From Spirochaetales bacterium (GTDB lineage Bacteria; Spirochaetota; Spirochaetia; JAGLYY01): a DNA stretch of 17,472 nucleotides. The position numbers and the translations under genes are program-made. The notes under the pieces were generated by a model that was not told where the DNA came from, did no database searches, and saw nothing but the letters and a program-made list of their open reading frames with translations. The stretch is taken from contig JAGLYY010000282.1 of the NCBI GenBank assembly GCA_023131935.1, positions 1-17,472 of the forward strand. Direction: 5' to 3'. Shown here piece after piece: positions 7,808 through 16,500 of this stretch; position 1 is the first letter of the stretch, and the number at the start of each line of letters is the position of its first letter.

Positions 7808-9379
7808 ATGAAAAGGACATCCATTATTACCATTTTTCTCTTTCTTTTTATTGCCGGAGTTATTACCGGAGGACTTTTTGCCCAGCAGCCGGATGCCGGT
7901 TCAGAGGAACCTGGCTTCGGACTTCAGGCACAGATGTTCCGCAACTTGAGCAAAGCTACATCCGAATTACCGAAGCATCTCTCCAGTATCCAGGAATATC
8001 AGTTTACCCCTGGTGATGTATATACCCTCACCTTCAATCCCGGCCTTGGCAGTGACGGCAGACCCCTGTCCAACGTTACCTATCCTGTTGAATTGCAGCC
8101 TGATTTTACCCTTGATATTCCAATACTCGGGAAAATAGATGTTTCCGGCATGACCCTGCAGGAGTTGAAAACCTTTGTTTCCTCACAACTAAAACAAAAA
8201 ATGATCCTTCAGTATGTGGACTTCAGGTTAACCGCACCAGCCCAATTCCAGGTTTTCATTTACGGCGGGGTTTTAAGCCCTGGATACATCCTTGCTAATC
8301 CGCTGATTCGTGTTATCGATAGTATAGCCCTGGCAGGTGGATTGAAACCAGGCGCTACGTATCGACAGATAACCATTCTTCGGAATGGAAGCCCAATTAT
8401 CCTTGATGTCTCCCGCTTTTACTCTAACGCGGATTTTTCCGTTAACCCTCCCCTTCAGCCCGGAGACCAGATTTTTGTACCCCAGGCTGATGTCATCTGC
8501 GACATCTCCGGGATGATTTATTATCCTGGAGCCTACGAGCTTGTGGAGGGGGAAACTCTTAAGGACCTTCTCAATTTTGCCGGGAATTTTCGGCCCGGAG
8601 CGGAGAGCGATTCTATTGAAATAGTCAGGATGAACGACCAGGGACAACGGAGACTAATTGAAGTATCAATCGGGGAAGCAGACTCCTTCATCATGATGAT
8701 GGGAGATGCGGTAAGGATAGCGTCGGCTTCAGAAAATCGTGAAATGATCACCTTTGAGGGCGCTTTTTACGGCAAACCTACAAGCGGCACCCAACCTATT
8801 GCTGCTCCCCGGCAGCCCCTCAGGTTCGAGGTACCCTGGTATCCAGGGATAAGCCTTCTTTCAGTCCTCGACCAGCTTGGCGGCCCGACTCCCTACGCCA
8901 AACAATCTGAAAATTACCTCTTACTGAAAAAAACCGGAGAGAAAATCTCTGTTGATATTAAAACTCTCTGGGAAAAACGGGACCTGAATCTTGATATCGA
9001 ACTTGAACCTGGAGACTTTTTCCTCCTGCCTATCACAACCTTGAAGGTTAATGTAATCGGAGAGGTCTCGACGCCGGGATCTTACGATCATATGAACGGA
9101 CTAACAGTGGCAGATTATATTATGCTTGCAGGCGGGTTTAATCCTGATACTGCCAATCCAAACGGCATTTACCAGCTATCGAAGGGGGGGGATAGAACCA
9201 AAATTTCCCTTATCGATGAGGTTACCCCTGAAGCAACCATCCTGGTTACAAAAAACGCACTGCGTTCTGCTGACAGGACTATGAATGATGTATTCATCAC
9301 CCTTGGATGGATTACCACAATCGCCGTAACGATTACGACCATCATTACAGCATATAATGCGCTTAGTGGCTTATGGTAA
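7808..9379 (+). CDS. Polysaccharide export outer-membrane protein with SLBB repeats (Wza-like)
   Basis: The product has 523 residues. A signal peptide (1-25, LFA then QQ) precedes a polysaccharide-export domain (about 55-140, starting YQFTPGDVYTLTF). Then come about four SLBB-type beta-grasp units, each opening with a strand and a PG turn: VFIYGGVLSPGYI, CDISGMIYYPGAY, ITFEGAFYGKPT (the most diverged) and VNVIGEVSTPGSY. The end is a hydrophobic C-terminal helix that could cross the outer membrane as in Wza. Wza has fewer SLBB units and is a lipoprotein; no lipobox Cys is present here. I use the ATG at 7808 rather than the one at 7799, which overlaps the predicted -10 box. No Wzc-type kinase or glycosyltransferase lies beside it, so its glycan is unknown. 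It starts 56 bp after the helicase gene. Confidence 0.87.
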   Translation: MKRTSIITIFLFLFIAGVITGGLFAQQPDAGSEEPGFGLQAQMFRNLSKATSELPKHLSSIQEYQFTPGDVYTLTFNPGLGSDGRPLSNVTYPVELQPDFTLDIPILGKIDVSGMTLQELKTFVSSQLKQKMILQYVDFRLTAPAQFQVFIYGGVLSPGYILANPLIRVIDSIALAGGLKPGATYRQITILRNGSPIILDVSRFYSNADFSVNPPLQPGDQIFVPQADVICDISGMIYYPGAYELVEGETLKDLLNFAGNFRPGAESDSIEIVRMNDQGQRRLIEVSIGEADSFIMMMGDAVRIASASENREMITFEGAFYGKPTSGTQPIAAPRQPLRFEVPWYPGISLLSVLDQLGGPTPYAKQSENYLLLKKTGEKISVDIKTLWEKRDLNLDIELEPGDFFLLPITTLKVNVIGEVSTPGSYDHMNGLTVADYIMLAGGFNPDTANPNGIYQLSKGGDRTKISLIDEVTPEATILVTKNALRSADRTMNDVFITLGWITTIAVTITTIITAYNALSGLW

Positions 9380-9392
9380 TAGAAGAATCTCT

Positions 9393-9689
9393 TTAACTTT
9401 TTGGCACGCTAAAAGAGCTGACAAGGTCCTTTATAAAAGGATCGATAATAGAATAAATTCGTCGATTTCCATGGATTATTGAAGTAACAATCCCTTTTTC
9501 TTTTAACACCGCAAGATGCTGGCTGACCACCGGCTGTGATTGATCCAGGCATTGCCAGAGGTCCGTTACACAGGTATCCTCTTTTTCAATCATACACAGG
9601 AGTTTAAGCCGAACCGGATGGCCGCAAACCTTCAGCTTTTCGGCATACATCTTGATTATTTCGTCGGGGCAACTTGTTATTTGATTCAT
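9393..9689 (-). CDS. ArsR/SmtB-family repressor, cysteine-rich
   Basis: The product is a winged-helix DNA-binding protein of 98 residues. The typical ArsR pieces are present: KLKVCGHPVRLKLLCMI (dimer helix region), TCVTDLWQCL (the position of the metal-binding ELCVCDL helix in ArsR) and the recognition helix QPVVSQHLAVLKEKG. Five cysteines fall in the first half (C7, C22, C32, C40, C47), suggesting a metal, metalloid or thiol/persulfide signal, though the exact ArsR CxC pattern is not kept (CVT instead of CVC). I choose the ATG at 9689 because a GGGAG lies upstream and the predicted -10 box is at 9740-9735. An in-frame TTG at 9725 would add 12 residues but has no ribosome site. It is divergent from nifZ-thiI and probably autoregulated. 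Confidence 0.86.
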   Translation of the reverse strand: MNQITSCPDEIIKMYAEKLKVCGHPVRLKLLCMIEKEDTCVTDLWQCLDQSQPVVSQHLAVLKEKGIVTSIIHGNRRIYSIIDPFIKDLVSSFSVPKS

Positions 9690-9734
9690 ACGACTCAGAA
9701 TACTCCCTTTCTTTTCATTTTTCAAGTAACTATT

Positions 9735-9740
9735 AATATA
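9735..9740 (-). promoter_or_regulatory. Candidate -10 box of the ArsR gene
   Basis: TATATT on the minus strand, with no good -35 hexamer at the expected distance. The position where a -35 would lie is inside the palindrome at 9746-9764, which fits autorepression. The predicted start leaves a leader of about 40 bases to the ATG at 9689. Confidence 0.4.
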
Positions 9741-9745
9741 GGAAT

Positions 9746-9764
9746 CATATATGAGTCATATATG
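9746..9764. promoter_or_regulatory. Perfect 19-bp palindrome, likely ArsR operator
   Basis: CATATATGA, a central G, then TCATATATG: nine-base arms with no mismatch. A/T-rich inverted repeats of the ATATGA...TCATAT type are usual for ArsR/SmtB repressors. It covers the spacer and -35 zone of the predicted arsR promoter, and lies about 36 bp upstream of the predicted -35 of the divergent nifZ gene. Confidence 0.75.
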
Positions 9765-9799
9765 GATAATTAGTTCTCCATAAATTCCCATGTGATTGC

Positions 9800-9828
9800 T
9801 TGCCCAAATGGTTTTCCCGTCGTATAGT
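9800..9828 (+). promoter_or_regulatory. Promoter of the nifZ-thiI operon, predicted leaderless
   Basis: TTGCCC (9800-9805) and TATAGT (9823-9828) are 17 bases apart. Only six bases, CCCTAG, separate the -10 box from the ATG at 9835, so transcription would begin at or within a base or two of the start codon. Confidence 0.65.
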
Positions 9829-9834
9829 CCCTAG

Positions 9835-10995
9835 ATGATCTACCTTGATTGGGCGGCTACAGCCCCTCCGGACCGTGAGTGTCTGGATGTAGCCCTAAAT
9901 ACCGCGGTCGAGACCTTCGGCAACCCCTCCAGCCTTCATACCCCAGGGAAAAAAGCTGCGTCGGTTCTCATTGAAAGCCGAAAAGCAATTTCAAGGATCC
10001 TCGACTGCGCCTCTTCCCAGGTAATTTTTACCTCTGGAGGTTCAGAGAGTAACAATATTATTATTTCCAGTCTGCTTCTGAAAGGAAAAGCGGGATCGGT
10101 AGTTGTTTCGGCCATGGAGCACTCCTCAATTCATAAGCCTGTCGGGTTACTGAAACAAAGGGGATGGGAGGTTAGGTGGATAAAACCTGGCGCTGATGGT
10201 CTTATTGATTCTGCCGACGTGGCTTCGAAAGTAGATGAAACCACCGCTTTAGTCGCGATTATTCATACTAATAATGAAACCGGGGCAGTCCAGCCTATAG
10301 TGGAAATTGTTGAAGCTGTCCGTAAACGGAGCACAGTTATCGGCCACCCGGTTCACATCCATATTGATGCTGTCCAGAGCTTCGGGAAAATAGAGGTTAA
10401 TATTGCAGCCCTCGGAGTTGATTCCGCCTCCTTCAGCGGCCATAAGCTTGGGGGGCCCCGTGGAGTCGGTATACTGTTTCTGAAGAAAAGTATACCGGTC
10501 CTCTACAGGGGCGGTGGACAGGAGACAGCCCTCCGTCCGGGAACCGAAAACCTGCCTGCCGTTACGGCCCTGGTCCGAGCCGCGACAAAAGGGGTAACAT
10601 CCCTTCAAGAACACTATGATTATGCCTACAGCCTGAAACAGAGACTTGTAAAAGGACTCTCATCGGTTCCATCAGTTCATTTCATACCAGACAGGGATGT
10701 TGTGCTGCAGAAATCTTATTCCCCCTACATTCTGACTATCTCCTTTCCCCCCATCCCGGCAGAGGTTTTGCAGCGGGTTTTGAATGACCGGGGAGTGGCT
10801 GTTTCTACAGGTTCCGCGTGTGCATCAAAAAAACACAGAATATCCCACGTTCTTTCCGCAATGGGAACCCCGGAAGAAACAGCCTTTTCCGCGATCCGTG
10901 TTTCATGGGGAAAAACAACAACGGAAGAAGATATCGATATTTTCCTTAAGATCCTCTCTGAAGAGGTTGGAAAAATGATTTCAATATTCAGATAA
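9835..10995 (+). CDS. Cysteine desulfurase, NifZ/IscS family, partner of ThiI
   Basis: The enzyme has 386 residues and depends on pyridoxal phosphate; it takes sulfur from cysteine to form an enzyme persulfide plus alanine. The start is fixed by the canonical MIYLDWAATAPP. Visible residues are EHSS (cofactor-stacking His region), HTNNETGAVQP, DAVQSFG, the cofactor lysine K204 in SGHKLGGPRGVG, the RPGTEN segment, and the catalytic cysteine C329 in STGSACAS, where group I desulfurases carry it. thiI begins 11 bases after its stop, so the two are cotranscribed. With no iscU or scaffold gene nearby, this is most likely the dedicated sulfur donor for ThiI, as NifZ is in Bacillus subtilis, rather than the housekeeping Fe-S enzyme. 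No Shine-Dalgarno is present. Confidence 0.93.
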   Translation: MIYLDWAATAPPDRECLDVALNTAVETFGNPSSLHTPGKKAASVLIESRKAISRILDCASSQVIFTSGGSESNNIIISSLLLKGKAGSVVVSAMEHSSIHKPVGLLKQRGWEVRWIKPGADGLIDSADVASKVDETTALVAIIHTNNETGAVQPIVEIVEAVRKRSTVIGHPVHIHIDAVQSFGKIEVNIAALGVDSASFSGHKLGGPRGVGILFLKKSIPVLYRGGGQETALRPGTENLPAVTALVRAATKGVTSLQEHYDYAYSLKQRLVKGLSSVPSVHFIPDRDVVLQKSYSPYILTISFPPIPAEVLQRVLNDRGVAVSTGSACASKKHRISHVLSAMGTPEETAFSAIRVSWGKTTTEEDIDIFLKILSEEVGKMISIFR

Positions 10996-11006
10996 TTGGC
11001 AGGTCT

Positions 11007-12185
11007 ATGAAAACACTCTTTTTAATCAAAATAGGTGAAATCTCCCTAAAGGGGGGTAACCGTAGTTTTTTTGAAAAAAAACTGAAAGAAAATATCAAGA
11101 ACAGGTTCCGCGGAATTCCTGTTACGGTAAAAAATCGGCGCGGCCGTTTTTATGTTGAGACCGAAGAACAATTCGCCCCGCTTGTCCAGGAAGGTTTATC
11201 CCAGGTCTTTGGTATCGTTTCTTTCGCACGTTCCTTCGAAGTTGAAAAGAATATGGAATCTATCCGAAAAGTTTCGTGCCGGCTCGCCGGGGAAGCTGCA
11301 AGACAGGGAGCAGGCACCTTCAAGGTTGAAGCCCGCCGTTCCGATAAGAATTTCCCTTTCAATTCCATGGAAATATGCCGCGAAATCGGTCACGATGTAC
11401 TGGAAGCCATCCCGGCCCTTTCAGTGGACGTTCATAAACCTGAATGGCAGCTGAATATCGAAATTCGGGACCGGGTTTATCTTTATGGCCGCCAGATCAA
11501 GGGTCCGGGAGGACTTCCTGTCAGCTCTGCCGGGAGAGGAATCCTTCTTCTTTCAGGAGGGATCGATTCCCCTGTAGCGGGATACCTTATGGCGAAACGG
11601 GGGCTAAAACTGGATGCGGTTTATTTCCACACCTACCCCTATACATCCGATGAGGCAAAACAGAAAGTTATAGACCTTTCACGAATCCTCGCGCCTTACC
11701 TCGCGGGACTGAACCTTTTCATCGTCCCCTTTACCGAACCTCAACTCGCCATTAAGAAGAAGGGTCCGGAAGCGGAAGTAACTATCCTTATGAGGATCGC
11801 CATGATGCGGATCGCCCAGGCGTTAGCTCATCAGAGGAATGCAGGAGCTATCGTAACCGGGGAAGCATTAAGCCAGGTCGCGAGTCAAACTACCGAGAGC
11901 ATTCGGGTTACCGGCAGTTTTACAGACCTTCCGGTCTTCCGTCCTCTCATCGGTATGGATAAAGAGGAGATAATCGCAATAGCCCGTAAGATCGGCACCT
12001 TCGAGACCTCAATTTTGCCCCATGATGACTGCTGTACCCTCTTCGCGCCGAAACGGCCTGTGACAAGACCAAAATATGAAGCTACACGTGAACATTATAA
12101 AGAACTGTGTTTAGATGAGATGCTTGAGAAAGCGTTGAATGATGCTGAGAGGGTTTACAGCCGTGTTGAGAATCTTGAGAAATAG
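11007..12185 (+). CDS. thiI: tRNA 4-thiouridine synthase ThiI (rhodanese-less)
   Basis: The product has 392 residues. It has a ferredoxin-like/THUMP RNA-binding N-terminus (about 1-165; LIKIGEISLKGGNR is typical) and a PP-loop ATPase domain with SGGIDSPVAGY (183-193). ThiI adenylates U8 of tRNA and replaces its oxygen with sulfur; in some bacteria it also supplies sulfur for the thiamine thiazole. E. coli ThiI is about 482 residues with a C-terminal rhodanese domain carrying the persulfide Cys. Here the protein stops about 90 residues earlier, like the B. subtilis form, which receives persulfide directly from its NifZ partner. The neighbouring desulfurase fits this. Start ATG follows GGCAGGTCT, a modest ribosome site. 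It converges on the FmdB-type gene with only 5 bases between the stops and no clear terminator. Confidence 0.95.
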   Translation: MKTLFLIKIGEISLKGGNRSFFEKKLKENIKNRFRGIPVTVKNRRGRFYVETEEQFAPLVQEGLSQVFGIVSFARSFEVEKNMESIRKVSCRLAGEAARQGAGTFKVEARRSDKNFPFNSMEICREIGHDVLEAIPALSVDVHKPEWQLNIEIRDRVYLYGRQIKGPGGLPVSSAGRGILLLSGGIDSPVAGYLMAKRGLKLDAVYFHTYPYTSDEAKQKVIDLSRILAPYLAGLNLFIVPFTEPQLAIKKKGPEAEVTILMRIAMMRIAQALAHQRNAGAIVTGEALSQVASQTTESIRVTGSFTDLPVFRPLIGMDKEEIIAIARKIGTFETSILPHDDCCTLFAPKRPVTRPKYEATREHYKELCLDEMLEKALNDAERVYSRVENLEK

Positions 12186-12190
12186 TCAGG

Positions 12191-12535
12191 TCAGGCGGTT
12201 TTTGAGGAGACCTCTTTTCCTGTCCGGACTTTACTTTTGTCCCTGGAATCCCCCGGGGAATCTTTTGGGGAATTATCTGAGGATTTGCTTTCGCCTGCAT
12301 TACCGGTTTGAGTTTTACTACTCGTTTTCGCGGCAACGGAACTACCGGAACTTGAGGAACGATTATCAGTGACGTAAAAACCACTGCCTTTAAAAATAAT
12401 CCCCAGACCGCCGCCAATGAGTCTGCGGACATCTCCGCTGCACTCCGGGCAGGTATCTACGGGTGGATCAGACATGGCATGAAACTCTTCAAAGAGGTGA
12501 CCGCATTCTTTACACTCATAATCATAAGTGGGCAT
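12191..12535 (-). CDS. FmdB-type zinc-ribbon protein with Ser/Lys-rich tail
   Basis: The product has 114 residues. The first about 45 form the FmdB/CxxC_CxxC zinc ribbon: MPTYDYECKECGHLFEEF, with Cys pairs at 8/11 and 29/32 likely binding one zinc, followed by RRLIGG and a GSGFY segment usual for the family. From about residue 60 the tail is low complexity, rich in Ser, Lys, Asp and Gly, and probably disordered. The family was named as a putative regulatory protein, but its function is not established. The start has a strong AAGGAG upstream and the gene has its own promoter at 12593-12621. Confidence 0.88.
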   Translation of the reverse strand: MPTYDYECKECGHLFEEFHAMSDPPVDTCPECSGDVRRLIGGGLGIIFKGSGFYVTDNRSSSSGSSVAAKTSSKTQTGNAGESKSSDNSPKDSPGDSRDKSKVRTGKEVSSKTA

Positions 12536-12592
12536 TGGGATTCTCCTTGCCCTAGTATTTTTTCACAGATATCAAAAAGACTGGTTTGCTGA

Positions 12593-12621
12593 AATATACA
12601 CAGATTGCCCCCCTTTGGCAA
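12593..12621 (-). promoter_or_regulatory. Promoter of the FmdB-type gene
   Basis: On the minus strand TTGCCA (12621-12616) and TATATT (12598-12593) are 17 bases apart, each matching five of six consensus bases. It lies in the 90-bp gap after the lipoprotein gene and gives a leader of about 50 bases before the ATG at 12535. Confidence 0.65.
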
Positions 12622-12625
12622 GTCT

Positions 12626-13504
12626 TTAAAGGGAAAGCTCTGTAATAAAGGTTGTGATATCCTCAACAGGAATATTGGTAAATTCCAGAATTATCATGTT
12701 CCCTTCCGCCGCCGCATGGAGACTTCTGAAGAACAGTGACCCGGGAATCTCTTCCCGCCGTGAGGCAATAATGAGAAACCTTATCAGGGTGGAGAAAACA
12801 CGGGCATCCTGTTCATTCTCCATTATCGCAAAACCGGCCCCGTTATACACATCATCATTTATTACAAATAGAAGTTTCACCGCTTTAATGGGAACCTTCA
12901 AAGGTCCAACAATAGATTCCATGAGCTCCGGGTCGGGATTGGGGATAAGAATGGCAATATCACTTTCGAGCGCGCCCGCGCTGAAGTCCGCGGAGAATTT
13001 CGGGCCAAGATGTCTTTCCCACCCGGTAAATCCTTCATTAGAAAGGAGTATCCGGTGAGTTCCGGGGAAAGCTATTTCGATGTTTCCCTCTTTTTCACGC
13101 CAGAAATTAAAATAATCTCTTTCCCAAAACCAGCCGCTGGAAAATGTAAGCCCCCACTGGATCGCTCCGGTTGGCAAGGGCCCCTCAAGAAGTAAAGTAA
13201 AAGCACTGCCCTGATCTTTCTTCAAGCTTATTGAAGCTGATAATCTCTCAGCCTTATCCAGCATCTTCCCGACATTTTTATCCCCGTCTGTAAGAAATTC
13301 TTTGAGAGGAAGAAGAATATCCCGATTTTTCTCGTAATTCAGGGTGATGTAAAGATCGGCGTCATCCGCAAGCAGTTCGAAGGGTGAATACTGTTCTCCC
13401 CCCGGAAAGGTTGCGCAGCCGGAAAGGAGTAAAAAGAGAAAAAGGGATAAGATCCCTCCCCACCGGAGGAGGGATGCCCGGAGATCTCCAGTTTTGCTAC
13501 TCAC
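12626..13504 (-). CDS. Uncharacterised lipoprotein translationally coupled to ileS
   Basis: I do not recognise a family. I start it at GTG 13504, whose last two bases form the TGA stop of ileS (GTGA overlap), with AAGG eight to nine bases upstream; an in-frame TTG at 13549 would overlap ileS by 49 bases and has no better ribosome site. The product has 292 residues, with a basic N-terminus, a hydrophobic stretch and a clean lipobox LLSGC (Cys 30). The mature part looks like one soluble alpha/beta domain with several beta strands (for example DLYITLNY, AFTLLLEG, AVKLLFVIN, MIILEF). No cysteines, repeats or catalytic motifs stand out. The overlap implies that its level is tied to ileS translation. 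It is probably anchored in a membrane facing the periplasm. Confidence 0.82.
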   Translation of the reverse strand: MSSKTGDLRASLLRWGGILSLFLFLLLSGCATFPGGEQYSPFELLADDADLYITLNYEKNRDILLPLKEFLTDGDKNVGKMLDKAERLSASISLKKDQGSAFTLLLEGPLPTGAIQWGLTFSSGWFWERDYFNFWREKEGNIEIAFPGTHRILLSNEGFTGWERHLGPKFSADFSAGALESDIAILIPNPDPELMESIVGPLKVPIKAVKLLFVINDDVYNGAGFAIMENEQDARVFSTLIRFLIIASRREEIPGSLFFRSLHAAAEGNMIILEFTNIPVEDITTFITELSL

Positions 13505-16500
13505 CCCGCTGCCTTCTGAAGAGAGATGGTGCAAACGGTCTCTCCACAATCAACCTGCACACCCTCATCCCGGAGGGTCCAGCTCAGTTTTTTCGCGAGG
13601 GTTTCATCGAGCAGGTAATCCTGGAATTTTTCTACCGCCTTCTCTACCCCTTCAGGACCATGGACAAATAGTTCAATTCGGTCAGTCACTTCCAGACCTC
13701 TTTCCCGGCGCATATTCTGAATACCACGGACCAGGTCCCGTACCATCCCTTCCTGTTTTAACTCCTCAGTTATTTCAGGATCGAGAGCAATGGTAAGTGA
13801 ACCTTCATTTAAAACCTTGAGATTCTCCTTCTCCGAACGATGCACAATGATCTGTTCCTCTACAATATCCAGGGTGCCGCCAGGCAGGTCAAGGGAAAAA
13901 GTTGCCCCTTCGAGGAGAGACTGTATTTCCTTCATGGATAACTCTTCGATTCTGGCAGCTGCCGCCTTCATGTCCTTTCCAAGTTTCCCGCCAAGAACCT
14001 TGTAATTCGCTTTCGCGCTGTATTCTACAAGGTCTTCCTCATTCTCCCGGTATTGGATCTCTTTGACATTAAGCTCTTCCCGAATAATATCTTCCATTTC
14101 CCGGAGTATCCGTTTCTCCACAGTGTCTCTGGTTACAATGTGCATTGTTTTTAAGGGCTGGCGTATCTTCAAAGAATGGATAGACCGCAGCGCCCTTCCC
14201 ATGGATACAGCCTTCCGGGTCGTACTCATTTTCAACTCAAGTTCACGGTCCCTGATCGAATCATCTGCCACAGGAAATTTCGCGAGATGTATCGAATCAG
14301 CCATTTCCTCAGGTTTAAGGTTCTGATACATGGTTTCGGTAATAAAAGGGATAAAAGGAGCCGCTACATGAATGAGTTTCATAAGGACCGAATAGAGGGC
14401 CTGATAAGCCTGCTCTTTGTCCATATCATTCTCAGACCGCCAGAACCGGCGACGGGACCGCCTGATATACCAATTGTTCAGAAGATCAATGAACCTTACA
14501 ATGGGTTGGATGGCCTTCTGAATATCGTAATCTTCGAGACAGTTGGTAACCTCAGCTACCAGTCCTTCAGCTTCAGAGAGAATCCACCGGTCCAGTGGGT
14601 TCCCCGGATTATCGGGAGCTTCTGTAGGCTGAATCTTATCTATGTTTGCATAGGTAACGAAGAAAGTGTAGGCATTCCAGAGAGGAATAATGATCCCTTT
14701 CAGGACCTCCTTTACCCCGGTATCGGAGAACCGCATGTCCTCGGCCCGTACAACTGCGGAATTCATCAGGAACAGACGGAGAGCATCGGCGCCGAATTTA
14801 TTGATTACCTCCATGGGATCGGAGAAATTTCTCTCCGACTTACTCATCTTCGTACCATCGGAAGCAAGGACATTGCCGTTAACCACAACATTCCGGAAAG
14901 CCGGTTTATCGAAAAGGGCTGCCGCGAGAATCGTTAATGTATAAAACCATCCCCTTGTCTGCTCGATACCTTCGCAAATAAAATCAGCAGGGAAATTCGC
15001 CTCAAAATGCTCTTTGTTTTCAAATGGATAATGATTTTGAGCGTAGGGCATCGCGCCTGATTCAAACCAACAATCGAGAACTTCAGGGATCCGCTTCATC
15101 GTACCCCCGCAGGGACATGGAAAGAATACCTCGTCAACGAAATGTTTATGAAGGTCTTCGAGGTCCTTTCCGCTTTTATCTTTAAGCTCCTCCCTGCTGC
15201 CGATACAGACTTTTTCACCGCAGGACTCACACCTCCAGACAGGAATCGGATTCCCCCAGTACCGGTTACGGCTTATCGCCCAGTCACGGGCGTTTTCGAG
15301 CCATTTGCCGAACCTGCCCTCCTTCAGATGTTTCGGGGTCCATTTTATCCCCGCGTTTGCCGCAAGCATCTTCGCTTTTATTTTACCAATATCAACAAAC
15401 CAGGAGGAGATTGCCCGGTAAATAAGGGGCTGTTTTGTCCGATAACTGTGGGGGTAGCTGTGGAGGTAGTTCTCCCGTTTAACGAGCTTTCCCTCCTCCT
15501 TCAGCTTCTTTATTATCCCCTTATCAGCATCTTTCACGAAAACCCCTTCATAATCGGGGACTTCGCCGGTAAAACGGCACTCCGCGTCAATCGGACAGAC
15601 CACAGGAACGCCTGTCCCTTTCATGACATTGTAATCGTCTTCGCCAAAACCGGGGGCGGTATGAACGATACCGGTCCCGTCTTCAGTGGTAACATAATCC
15701 GCAAGGTGAGTTCTGAAAGCCCCTTGCTCCCGGTGAGATGCGAAATAGGGGAAGAGGGGTTCGTATTCTATCCCGGAAAGTTTCTGACCAGGGTATTCTT
15801 CGATAATAGTGTAGTCCGATTCATCCTTGTAATAGGCCGATAAACGATCCTTCGCGAGGATATAACGATCTTCTCCATCCTGGACCTTCACGTAAGTGAT
15901 ATCCGGTCCAAGGACCAGCCCCAGGTTCGAGGGCAGTGTCCAGGGTGTGGTGGTCCATGCGAGGAAATAGGTATTATCCTCCCCTTTTATCTTGAAACGA
16001 ACGGTAATTGCGGGATCAACTATATCACGATATCCGCCTAAATTCACCTCAAAATTAGAGAGCGGTGTTGAAAGAACAGGGTCGTAAGGGAGAATGTAAT
16101 AACCTTCATAAATAAGCCCTGCATCCCAGAGTTGCTTGAAAACCCACCAGATACTTTCCATGTAATCGGCATCCATGGTCCGGTATTCATCGTCAAAGTC
16201 GACCCATCGGCCCATTCGGGTAACTACATTCTGCCATTCCGAAGTGTAACGGAGTACAATAGAGCGGCATGATTCATTGAACTTCGCAACCCCAAAAGAT
16301 TCAATTTCAGTTTTACCGGAGATCCCAAGTTCCTTTTCCATTTCGTATTCCACCGGTAAACCATGGCAATCCCAACCAAACCGCCGGGATACCTTTTTAC
16401 CCTTCATAGTCTGATAACGGGGAATAATATCTTTTATTGTACCGGGTACAAAATGGCCGAAATGAGGAAGGCCGGTTGCGAAGGGAGGGCCATCGTAAAA

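Noticed and set aside
9395..9420. CTCTTT/AAAGAG inverted repeat between the convergent SLBB and ArsR genes
   Set aside because: The stem is six A/T-rich pairs with a loop of about 16 bases, so it is not a convincing terminator.
12191..12225. Possible terminator between the convergent thiI and FmdB-type genes (GAGG-AGA-CCTC followed by TTTT)
   Set aside because: The stem is only four pairs and lies within the FmdB coding sequence; too weak to call.
12606..12625. TTGCC...GGCAA hairpin after the lipoprotein gene
   Set aside because: The five-pair stem with a G-rich loop and no U-run is better explained as part of the FmdB-gene promoter, which it overlaps.
14176..15843. Long plus-strand open frames of 253 and 233 codons antisense to ileS
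   Set aside because: They lie wholly inside the well-supported ileS gene, have no ribosome sites or recognisable motifs, and follow from its codon bias.
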